Part shown: one piece after another, positions 35,152-44,527 of the stretch
Layout: the number at the start of each line of letters is the position of its first letter
Numbering within the stretch: the first letter of the stretch is position 1
DNA from: Eustoma russellianum
Lineage: Eukaryota > Streptophyta > Magnoliopsida > Gentianales > Gentianaceae
DNA length: 64,000 nt
Direction of reading: 5' to 3'
NCBI GenBank assembly: GCA_036186865.1
Contig: AP025066.1
Coordinates: 11,805,101-11,869,100 of the forward strand
Translations under genes and position numbers: made by a program
The notes under the pieces: generated by a model
Databases searched by the model: none
The model's input: the letters and a program-made list of their open reading frames with translations, nothing else
Told to the model about the DNA's origin: nothing

Positions 35152-36738
35152 TGTAGCACCTGCCCCGGACTAGGAACTCGGCAAGGTGCATCCGCCGTAC
35201 TCTACTACGAGAAGTAAAGGCGTCGATACATACATGTGCATGTCGACATGAATTATGAATCGATATAGCGGAAGCAACATAAAAATAAACATAAGACATG
35301 CATACATATACAAAACGTCATAATCCGCCCAAGTCATAATGTACAAATCCTAAAATAATATCAGTACATCATGATCAAATCATCTAACATCTCCAAAAGA
35401 TAAAGTCTTGGCATACTTTCTCGCTCACAGGTAGTCGACTCGGGGTTTATCCTCTATGAATCCGGTATCGTGAACCGTGTCCTCTACAGGGTGTTTAAAG
35501 GCAAGTATGAGCAATAAAACTAATCGTCCATCAAGTAGTCCGCCTAGATACATCATGTGGATCATACATAGGGAGATAGAGTAATAAAATAATAAAGTGT
35601 AAATAATGAATATAACATAACACGTCTTCAATTTAATAAATAAAAATACATACCATAAAAACATAAAACATTTAGCATGTACATAATGAACATCATCATC
35701 AAAGTTAACAATTTTCTTTCACCTAAGTTCATGAAAACGCCACATACATATCTATTCCTAATTTCCAATCCATATCTTATACTAAGGTCCAAGTCTTATG
35801 CTGATATCAACTACGCTTCCATGCATAAGTTCTACTTAGGCCTCCTCAATAATATCATAGACTTAAGGATGTTGATAAATAATAACTTAATGGTCTCATG
35901 GAAATTCGGTTTTGGCAAGCCATAACATGGTTCATTTTTCATGACAAGTTAAAACATGACTTTACATAAAATCAAGTCATGACTTTTCTGTAAACAAGCA
36001 TAACATGACATTTTCCATAAACATGTAAACATAACATTTTCATAAGATGGCTATAGCACTTTTCATAAGAATAATAACGCACGACATATCGAATGATTCC
36101 CCATATACTAACATGTAAAACATAAATCATACATACTTGTTTTAACGGTGACGTGTTATGACGGAGATCCTGTATCCTGGACACGGTGTTATACTCGGCC
36201 ATAATGATAACATATGCCCATGACACCCACCATTCCGGTCCTGATGTCATGCCGGCGCACTATAGCATAACATAACGTGATCATAACATAACATGTGTCG
36301 TTGGAATCAATCATCCCTTGTTTATTATTCGTTACGCATGAAAACTTTTTAAACATGTGATGCAATAAAAATAATTTTATAAACTTTTGTTTTATTGTCA
36401 TTTAGGCTTAGTCCAAGGTCATTTTTGTCATTCTAAATTGTGATCATCATAAATCCATAACTAATCCACATCATGCATGTCATAACTTAAGAAAATACCA
36501 TTCTTACCCTCACATGATGAGGCTCTCGGCCAAGTCCCCAAAACAGCCTCATTTTTAAACATTTTCACTCATCATCACTTTCTTAATTTATACATTCTAG
36601 ATGTAAACTCATGACACCACACTTAAGCATTTAGGACACTTATTAAATAACTATATAAACATGTCTATAAACATGTAACAAAATTTATTTCTTTCATATT
36701 TAGGCCTTAGGCCGTGGGTTACCATACATACATACATA
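35152..36738 (-). repeat. Chromovirus-type LTR fragment, minus orientation
   Basis: Starts TGTAGCACCTGCCCCGGACTAGG, which resembles the start of the Tekay LTRs at 36988 and 44530 (TGTAGCGCCCCGC...; both go on to CATCCGCCGTA/CACCCGCCGTA and GGCGTCGA/AGCGTCGA). It is a more distant relative. It matches the plus-oriented fragments on the left in inverted order. It is cut at about 36739 by the tail of LINE-D, and its remaining part is not recognised. Confidence 0.6.
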
Positions 36739-36987
36739 TTTTTTTTTAGCAAAAAGTATGTGGTATATTAAATAACCTCACTTATGGCGGAGGAGAAAGC
36801 CTTATTACAACAATGTTTATGAGGTCATCATATGAGAACAAGTAATAGAGGTACATGTGGGTAGTGAAAGTGCAACAATATATGATATGCCGCATTAAAA
36901 CCTTGCCATGTAAAACCACCCTTGTGGATAAAACCATGACGAAGGAAAAAGCGTGTATATTTATATTGTTGCAAAGCTGACACTGTA
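36739..36987 (-). mobile_element. LINE-D: 3' end fragment of an L1-type LINE
   Basis: A run of nine T residues at about 36740 is the poly-A tail of a minus-strand LINE. The next 240 bp hold the same two 3' UTR blocks as LINE-A and LINE-B (CTCACTTATGGCGGAGG, and the ATATGATATGCCGCATTAAAACC block with CACCCTTGTGGATAAAACC). No ORF is left. It stops at 36987, where the chromovirus LTR begins. It is either a 5'-truncated insertion or one cut by the chromovirus. Confidence 0.85.
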
Positions 36988-37748
36988 TGTAGCGCCCCGC
37001 TCCCGAACCCTAGCATCGGGAACAGTGTACCCGCCGTATCTCACTAAGGAGGATACAAAGCGTCGAATCAATTTCCAACATGTACGAAAAGGCGTAGAAA
37101 TTTTTCGCGGAAACGTAATACCATTCATTAAGTTCTATGAATAAAAGACAATATCTCAATAAAATACTGAACCAGTACTAGCAGTAACATCAATGTGTCA
37201 ACAGTCTAATCCGGATAGTAATTAATGAAGTCCCAATAAAATAATAACAAATGACCGCAAGGTCGTCTCATGTCCTAGATGCGGCCATCAGTCTGCCCAC
37301 TTCACTGTGTCAGCCCCGTCCTCAACAAAGACATAATCGTAGGCCTCTACCTGCTCACCTGGAGGGGGGGGGGGAAGTAGGGGTGAGTGACTGGGAAATC
37401 ACTCAGTAGGCACCTGCCTCCAAGTAGTACAAGACAAACATACAATAATGATATAACACATAGCACATAAAGCATGATACCACATAAGCATATGAAAGAA
37501 TACGGAAGAGTAAATAACACATAATATCACATAAGCATGCAAAAGAATGCGGAAAGGTAAATCACTCCAGATATAGAATGCGCAACAACATGATGCATGT
37601 CCCACTATGCATGTCACACGCAATAAAGTCATGTCACGCAGGATGCCCATATCCATACCGTGCAATGCATGAACCCGGGTCCTACTGAATGGCTGCAGGT
37701 CGTAAACCCCACAGTCACCATACTGGGTGTGCGTGGCCGCGCCTCCGC

Positions 37749-37836
37749 ACACCATCCTGAGTGTCGTGGCCCCGCCACTGTACACCATCCTGAGTGTCGT
37801 GGCCCCGCCACCGTACACCGTCCTGAGCGCCCGTGA
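37749..37836. repeat. 33-bp tandem repeat in the chromovirus LTR (left copy)
   Basis: Units start at 37749, 37782 and 37815 (ACACCATCCTGAGTGTCGTG), with a more degenerate unit upstream. The same array is at 45290-45377 in the other LTR. Open frames here (GGGATTLRMV-type protein repeats) only reflect the repeat. Confidence 0.85.
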
Positions 37837-38532
37837 CCCGTACGTCACGACCCGCCATCAATGCAATGCACGTGCCATGAATGCAAAAACACAATCGCCT
37901 GAGGCCCCTGGCCCATCCTCACCATCCTCCGTCACTCAATTCTAGGTTCACTTATTATCCGGTTGCTAACTCAACCTTGTTCGGCATCAAATCCACTTTT
38001 TCACGTCTTGTATACCTTTATCGTGCCTTTTCTATATTTTTTTCTCATTTTTTCCTATTTTCTTTAATTTATTTCTATTTATTACCTAATTATCCATATT
38101 AAATAAATTATCACAATTAATGAAATTTAATAAAAATAATTTAATTTCAGTATTTTATAATTTCTGGGATTTATTTATAATTTTCTGATATTTATTTATA
38201 TTTTTCCTATAATTATTACTATTTTTAACTAATTAATTAACAATTATGAAAATAATAAAAAAATTTCAGAAAATAAATCATAGGCTGCTTTCAAAATTGG
38301 GCTGGCGAAAGTCCGCTTCCCTGGCAGGCCCGGACTCGCCTAGCGATCCGGCCCGCTTACATAATTTTTTTTTATATGTCGAGTTATTGGGCCGGCTGAT
38401 GACCGGCCCGGTCCGCTGGCCATCCGGCCCGGCCCGTACCAGCCTTCCCCCCCTTTTTTTTTAACTTAACGATTTGGGCCAAGCCCTTTTTAAACTTAGC
38501 TGGCCCGTTAAGGCCGGCTCTCTTACTGCTTC

Positions 38533-38598
38533 AGGGCCTTCGGCCCTTTTCTTTCCTCAGGCCTTCGGCCCTATTCCTTCCTCAGGGCCTTCGGCCCT
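38533..38598. repeat. Triple GGGCCTTCGGCCC hairpin array (left LTR)
   Basis: Three inverted repeats, AGGGCCTTCGGCCCT or one base shorter, lie at 38533-38547, 38559-38572 and 38584-38598, separated by pyrimidine spacers. Each can form a stem of five or six GC-rich pairs with a short TTCG-centred loop. Present also at 46073-46138. Confidence 0.85.
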
Positions 38599-39430
38599 TT
38601 TTACTCTTTTTTTTATAATTTGCAAATTCCAGCCTGCCATGCCAGAGGCGCGTGCAGCCATGCGCGGCCGTTTCCGGCGGCGCGTGTGGCGCACCGGCAG
38701 CCTCCGGCGACCCTTTTTTTCGACCCCAATCTATATTTTTGCCTATTTCCAGTCTAGGGAACCTATACTAAGGTCAAAACAAAATGGAAAACCTCTAATC
38801 CTGCTAGAGTTTTGCTATTTTGATTATCAAATTTTCCCTAAAATCAAACCAAACCACAAATATACACGCAACATCACGTAGGATCGCATAGTCTTCAAAA
38901 AAAAACTCATGCTTTTCACAGATTAACTTCAAACTATCGATTTTAACAATTAAAACACAAAAACACATAATTATCACCAAGGCATGCTTGGATTATACCA
39001 GTTTGGAGGGGGAAAAGGGAACCTACCTGATTGACTGTCAATCCTACGATTATACGGATTAGTGTATCAACTGGAGCGCCCTGCTTCCTTCTCTTTCCTT
39101 CTCTCTTCTCTCTTTTCTCTTTTCTCCCTTCTTCCTCCTCTTCTCCTTGGCGTTGCCTGCTCCCTCGATTTCTCTCTCTCTTTTTTTTTCTAACCGATGC
39201 CTCCCCTTTTCTTGGCATTTAACGCTGATGTGCTATTATTTAGGGGGGAGTCGGTTACTCCCCCCATTATCCCATTAATTAATTTATTTTTTTTTCAAAT
39301 TCCTTAATCATTATCCCTTTAAATCTTATTACTATTATCTTTCAAATTTCATTAATTCCCTTTCTATTATCATTATCTTTTCTATTTTCATTTATTCCCT
39401 CTTTCTTCATTCTTTTTTTTTTCTTTTATT

Positions 39431-39440
39431 NNNNNNNNNN
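39431..39440. other. Assembly gap (10 N)
   Basis: Ten N bases at the join between the 3' LTR and the internal end of the chromovirus. The flank on the left is a long T-rich homopolymer-like stretch, a usual cause of read failure. The true gap size is unknown, and the LTR terminus probably lies in it. Confidence 0.95.
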
Positions 39441-39514
39441 CCCACCTTACAAAAGTTTCGTCCTCGAAACTTGACGTAAATTTAATCATACAGACTGAGG
39501 GAACTTGATGTACC
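39441..39514 (-). promoter_or_regulatory. Polypurine region after pol
   Basis: The minus strand contains TCGAGGACGAAACTTTTGTA followed by AGGTGGG, running into the N gap. This wording (GAGGACGAAACTTTT then a G-rich run) is the usual end of chromovirus internal regions just before the 3' LTR, so the plus-strand primer should lie at 39441-39450. Confidence 0.65.
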
Positions 39515-41360
39515 TTAATCGAAGAGTTCCGGATAGCGTTCGCGCATCTGATCCTCCAGCTCCCAAGTCGCTTCATTTTCCTTATGATTGCTCCACTGCA
39601 CCTTGACGTACGGAATGACTCTTCTTCTCAGTTCTTGGTCCTTGCGATCCAGGATCCGAACAGGAGTCTCTTCATATGATGTGTCTGGTCTGATCCTCAG
39701 AGGTGGTGCATCCAGTATGTGACTTGGGTCTGGGACGTACTTTCTCAACTGGGAAACATGGAAAACATTGTGTACCTGAGCTAACGCCGGGGGTAACGCC
39801 AAACGGTAAGCTAACGAACCAATCCTTTCGAGCACCTCATAAGGTCCAATGTACCGAGGCCTCAACTTACCCTTCAGTCCAAATCTCGCAACACCCTTCA
39901 TCGGCGATACTCGCAAATAGACCTTTTCTCCAACATCAAATTTCAACGGACGCCTCTTCGAGTCAGCCCAGCTTTTACTTATATCTTGAGCAATCTTAAG
40001 CCTTTCTCGAATCAACTTAACCTTTTCCTTGGTTTGCTCAACCAACTCTGGACCAGTGATAGCGCGCTCTCCAACTTCATCCCAAAGGATAGGAGATCTG
40101 CACTTACGACCATAGAGCGCCTCAAATGGTGCCATACCGATGGCGCTGTGATGACTGTTGTTGTAGGAGAACTCAATCAACTTAATCATACTATCCCAGC
40201 TCCCCCTGAAGTCAATGGCGCAAGCTCTTAACATATCCTCTAACGTCTGTATGGTCCTCTCTGACTGTCCATCTGTCTGCGGATGAAACGCAGTACTCAA
40301 TCGTAGCTCGGTCCCAATTCTCTTCTGACATGCTGACCAGAACTTGGAAGTGAACTTCGAGTCACGGTCGGAGACAATACTGACTGGAACGCCATGTAAC
40401 GTGATAATGTTGTCGATATAAAGTGTAACCAACCTCTCTAGAGCCACATCATTCGGTACTGGTAGGAAATGAGCGGACTTCGTCAAACGATCCACGATCA
40501 CCCAGATCATGTCATTGCCATTTCTTGTCCTCGGGAGACCCATCACAAAATCCATAGTTACATGCTCCCATTTCCACTCAGGAATCTCCAAAGGCATCAA
40601 CAACCCTCCTGGTCTCTGGTGTTCCGCCTTGACCTGCTGACATACTAGACATCTCTCAACAAATTCAGCTATATGTCTCTTCATACCGTTCCACCAGTAA
40701 TGCTTCTTCAGGTCATTATACATCTTGGTAGCACCCGGATGAATTGACAACTTCGAGTTATGTGCCTCCTTCAATACCGTTCGTCTGAGATCCTCAACCT
40801 CTGGTACGCACAGTCTCCCCTGAAACCACATACTGCCATCGTCATGGATCTGGAACCCGTCAACTTGACTCGTCATCATCCTCTCTCGTAGCTCACTAAG
40901 GGTTACATCTCCCTTTTGCGCCTCTTTGATCTGCTCAACCAAAGATGGAGTGATAATCAACGCTGCTAGAACACTCGCTGTGGAGTCCACAATGTCAAGA
41001 TCCAACTCCGCCATATCTCTCTCCAACGGCATCTGTCTGGCATGACTAGATTTTCTACTCAGAGCATCTGCGACTCGGTTCGCCTTTCCCGGAGGTAGCT
41101 AATAGTCAAATCATAGTCCTTTAAAAGCTCCAGCCATCTCCTCTGACGCATGTTCAGCTCTTTCTGGGTGAATAAATACTTTAAACTCTTATGATCCGTG
41201 AATACTTCGCACTTCACTCCATAAAGATAATGACGCCAAATCTTAAGTGCGAAGACTACTGCCGCTAACTCCAGGTCATGCGTCGGATAATTCTGCTCGT
41301 ATGTTTTCAACTGTCTCGAAGCATACGCGATGACCTTGCCATTTTGCATGAGAACACATC

Positions 41361-41426
41361 CTGCAAGGAAACAGTTAGGCCACCGTTGTAATGCGTATAA
41401 TTCAATTCTGGAAACATATACCTTAC
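41361..41426 (-). other. Intron-like insertion 3 in RNase H (66 nt)
   Basis: The strongest of the three. On the minus strand it begins GTAAGGTATATG and ends GGCCTAACTGTTTCCTTGCAG, giving a consensus donor, a CCTAAC branch-like word, a pyrimidine tract and a CAG acceptor. It sits inside the codon joining ...KNGLG to CVLMQNG, adjacent in related RNase H domains. It is 66 nt and has no stop in frame, so the ORF reads through it as 22 extra residues (KVYVSRIELYALQ...). At 66 nt it is near the lower size limit for plant introns. Confidence 0.65.
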
Positions 41427-42105
41427 CTAATCCGTTCTTTGATGCATCGCTATATATGACAAACCCTTCTGAGCCTGAAGGTTGAGCAAGAATAGGGGCC
41501 GTCGTTAATCGTCTCTTAAGTTCATCAAAACTCTGCTCGCATTCAGCGGTCCAGACAAACTTTGACTTTTTCTGAGTCAATCTGCTCAAGGGCACTGCTA
41601 TCGATGAAAATCCTTCAACAAACTTCCGATAGTAGCCGGCCAAGCCCAAAAAACTCCTCACTTCGGTCACATTAGTCGGTCTAGGCCATTCAGTAATGGC
41701 CTCAATTTTCTTGGGATCTACAGAAATTCCCTCCTCTGAGACTACGTGGCCCAAGAACGCAACACTCTTCAGCCAGAACTCGCACTTACTAAACTTAGCA
41801 TATAACTTCTTCTTCCTGAGAATATCCAGAACCTCCCGCAGATGCTTTTCGTGGGATTCCTCATTCGGAGAATAGACTAATATATCATCGATAAAGACCA
41901 CCACAAACTTATCAAGCTAATCCCTGAACACCGTATTCATCAAATCCATGAAGGCCGCAGGAGCATTAGTGAGACCGAATGGCATCACCAAAAATTCATA
42001 GTGTCCATATCTAGTGCGAAAGGCAGTCTTTGCTACGTCCTCGTCTTTTATCCTCAATTGATGGTATCCAGATCGAAGATCAATTTTGGAGAATACTTTA
42101 GCGCC

Positions 42106-42182
42106 CTGAAGAATACCAATGTTGCAAAATTAATTGGAGAATTAGTAATATGAATTGTGAGTTGTATTGACTAGTGAGGTAT
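42106..42182 (-). other. Intron-like insertion 2 in reverse transcriptase (77 nt)
   Basis: It splits RT between ...LFDQLK and GAKVFSKIDL, which are adjacent in related elements. On the minus strand it starts ATACCTCAC and ends GGTATTCTTCAG, with a TTACTAAT branch-like word about 38 nt upstream of the AG. The 5' end reads AT where GT is expected, so either the donor has mutated or the site is non-canonical. Unspliced, an in-frame TAG occurs at the fourth codon. No flanking duplication marks it as a transposon. Confidence 0.5.
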
Positions 42183-43024
42183 CTTTAACTGATCGAAGAG
42201 GTCCTCGATCCGAGGTAGAGGATATTTATTCTTGATAGTGATCTTATTAATCTCCCAATAATCAATGCAAAGCCTCATACTGCCGTCCTTCTTCTTCACA
42301 AACAAGACCGGAGCTCCCCAGGGTGAGACGCTGGGTCGGATGAACTTCCGGTCCAGTAACTCCTGCAGCTGTTCTTTCAGTTCCTTCAGCTCAGCCGGAG
42401 CCATTCTGTATGGTGCCTTCGATATTGGCTCAGCACCGGGTAGTAAATTAATCTCAAACTCTACCTCCCGACTGGGCGGTAGTCCTGGCAGCTCATCGGA
42501 AAATACATCTTTATACTGACTCACCACTGGTATTGATTCTATCGAGGGTAACTCTTTCTCTGCGCCAATAGCATATACAAGAAAACATTGATTACCTTTT
42601 CTCAACGCCTTGTGCGCCTGCGCTGCACTCATGTAGATCATCTTGGGCGCCTTATGTAACTTGTAGTCTCCTTGAAAGATGGTTTCCTGCTTACTCTGTG
42701 TCTGCATGCGGACCTGCCTCTAACGAGAGTCGATCTTGGCCTCATACTTAGCCAGAAAATCCATGCCCAGAATAACATCAAAATCTTGCATCTTGATCGG
42801 AATCAGAGTCGCCGTGAACTCCAGCTCATTAATCTCCATCGAAACGTCTCTGTACTGATAGTGCGATACCAACACCTGGTCACCAGCGGTTTGGACACGG
42901 TAAGGAATCTCCAGCCGTTCTGGTGGAATATTCAGACTCTTGACAACCCTCCTGGCGATAAATGAATGGCTGGCCCCACTATCGAAAAGGACGTAGGCTG
43001 GGACCTTGTTAATCAATATCTCAC

Positions 43025-43119
43025 CTAACACGGGCAGGGCTATACAATATAACACATAACCATGAGACAGAAAGGTATTTAAAGCATACTCGGATTTATA
43101 ACACTTAATTAAAGTGTAC
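43025..43119 (-). other. Intron-like insertion 1 at the gag-protease junction (95 nt)
   Basis: On the minus strand the insertion starts GTACACTTTAA and ends CCCGTGTTAG, so it has GT...AG ends, and it is AT-rich. It follows the Gag residues DVVAG, where related chromovirus polyproteins run straight into protease. With the 95 nt left out the frame runs on into the strand before DSGA without a stop. With it in, translation stops after three codons (TAA at 43109-43111). The 3' end lacks a strong pyrimidine tract, so splicing efficiency is doubtful. Confidence 0.5.
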
Positions 43120-44272
43120 CTGCTACGACATCGCTGGTGTCCTCGACGTCGGCGTGCGACATGACATGTACTCGGGCATTCGTCTTTGGCCTCCCCTTCT
43201 GTTGTGGCTGGCTCTGCTGGGGTGGGGCCTGCCCTTGTGCGGGGCAGTCTCTAGCAAAGTGCCCTGGTGTGCCGCATCTGTAGCAAACATTCTGGGTCCT
43301 CCAACACTGACCCGGATGAAATTGCCCATAATGGACACATGGAGTAGTGGGTGCCACTGTCCTCACTGGCTGTGCATCTGTCAATGACGGTCCCTCGATG
43401 GCTAATGGCTGAGTAAACTGTCTCTGCTGCGGTGGTCGAGAAGAGCTCCCCTGCTGCTGGCGGCGGGGCACCTTCAGCCATCTCCCAGGTCTCCCGGAAC
43501 GGTACTCCTCCCGTGGCCGCTTCGTCCGGTCATCTACCACACTCTTCCTGAGGTCACCCTCAACATCCCGGCATACCTCCAGCAAATCCTCGAAAGTCCT
43601 CGGTCTAGCACAAATGATCAACGACTGAATGCAAGGGCTTAGTCCGGTCTTGAATTTAGACATCTTTTCCCTCTCGTTATCCATAACGGAGGGCATATAC
43701 CTCCCCAGCGCATGAAATCTCTCCGCATACTGGTCCAAGGTCATAGACCCCTGAGTAAGTAGCTGAAACTCAGTCATCCTCCTCTGTATGGCACTCTCCG
43801 GAATATAGTGCCTCTCATACTCTTCTCGAAACTGAGTCCAAGTCACCAGAGGGGTCAACCGGCGCTGCACGTTAATCCACCATCCCCTCGCATCACCCTC
43901 CAGAAATGAAACGACCACCTCCACCTTCAGGTCATCAGGAACCTGTAATAATCTCAACTGCTCAGTCATATTCTGGAGCCAAATCTCAGCCTCCTCTGGC
44001 CGTGTAGTGCCCCTAAACATCGGTACCCGGGAGTGTTGCATCTCCCTATAAAAGAAACGAAGTCCCGGGGGTGGTGGTGGTGGGGGCTGTGGCTGCTGCT
44101 GTTGCTGCTGTTCCTGCTGTTGCTGCAGGTGAGCCATCTGCACCTACTGCTGAGCCACCAGGGTAGTCAGGGTGGCTAGAGTATCAGCAATAACTTGGGG
44201 AATAGCCCCCTGGCCCTGATGGTCATTTCCATCGCGCCCTCTATTTCCTGCTGGCTCACGTCTTGGCGGCAT
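43109..44272 (-). pseudogene. Chromovirus gag with one in-frame TAG
   Basis: Gag forms the particle. The likely start is MPPRREPAG at 44272; an in-frame ATG at 44401 would lie in leader. After ...TLVAQQ the frame meets TAG (about 44142-44144, where CAG is expected), then continues as a long open frame from 44143 to 43109. That frame has a glutamine and proline tract (QQQ then PPPPPPP), the retrotransposon Gag core (AEIWLQNMTEQLRLL, GDARGWWINVQ, FREEYERHYIP, FQLLTQGSMTLDQYAERF) and one intact CCHC knuckle (CYRCGTPGHFARDC). The stop at 43109-43111 lies inside the first intron-like insertion, so Gag would be what unspliced RNA encodes. C to T change of CAG to TAG is what cytosine deamination in a methylated CHG site would give. 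Confidence 0.85.
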
Positions 44273-44515
44273 CTTCCTGAAGTTCGAGGTCATAAAGGTA
44301 CGCAGGTTAGTCACAAATAAAGTAAATAATTGTTCGCGGGGTAAAGCAGTAATTAATAAGAAAAGCTCTCCATCGGCACACACCTCCCTTAACCCGATCA
44401 CAACTTAGGTCTACTTCATTTATTAGGGTGTACTAGTTGTTTTTAGGGAGAGATCATCACTTATGTCTAGGTGATCTTGTTAATCCTGCGTTTCCGAGGC
44501 GGACCTGAAGCCTCG

Positions 44516-44527
44516 GCTCTGATACCA
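44516..44527 (-). promoter_or_regulatory. Primer-binding site, initiator Met tRNA
   Basis: Minus-strand TGGTATCAGAGC, a perfect initiator methionine tRNA match, two bases from the 5' LTR at 44530. The leader to the gag start at 44272 is about 240 bp. Confidence 0.92.

Larger units (their letters stand above)
36988..39440 (-). repeat. 3' LTR of the chromovirus (ends in an assembly gap)
   Basis: Starts TGTAGCGCCCCGC and follows the right-hand LTR closely. It includes a G run at 37363-37376, a 33-bp tandem repeat, three GGCCTTCGGCC hairpins and a pyrimidine-rich block near 39085-39190. The last bases before internal DNA fall in the N run at 39431-39440. It keeps 32 bp (between GGCGCGTG copies at 38647 and 38679) that the other LTR has lost. 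Confidence 0.9.
39515..43108 (-). pseudogene. Chromovirus pol: protease, RT, RNase H, integrase with chromodomain-like tail
   Basis: Protease has LFDSGASHSF (about 42975) and ILGMDF. A TAG at 42720-42722 interrupts the link to RT. RT starts with FQGDYKLHKAPK and has the conserved WGAPVLFVKKKDGSMRLCID block (42330) and VFIDDILVYS (41900). A TAG sits at 41918-41920 where tyrosine is usual. RNase H has YSDASKNGLG, THDLELAAVV and FTDHKSLKYLF. One base is missing near 41098, which shifts the frame after TISY. Integrase (41032-39515) is fully open, with the HHCC finger (CLVCQQVK), TMDFVMGLP, VSDRDSKFTSKFW and HPQTDGQSERTIQ as D, D, E. It then has YIGPYEVLERIG and a chromodomain-like end with VKVQWSNH and EATWE. 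Three intron-like insertions are listed separately. Confidence 0.9.

Noticed and set aside
37399..37848. Open frame with protein repeats (GGATTLRMVYSG type), also at 44940-45476
   Set aside because: It only translates the 33-bp repeat of the chromovirus LTR, and both copies sit in LTRs.
38943..39218. Lysine- and arginine-rich open frame, also at 46455-46730
   Set aside because: It is the reverse of the pyrimidine-rich LTR block, present identically in both LTRs, so not a gene.
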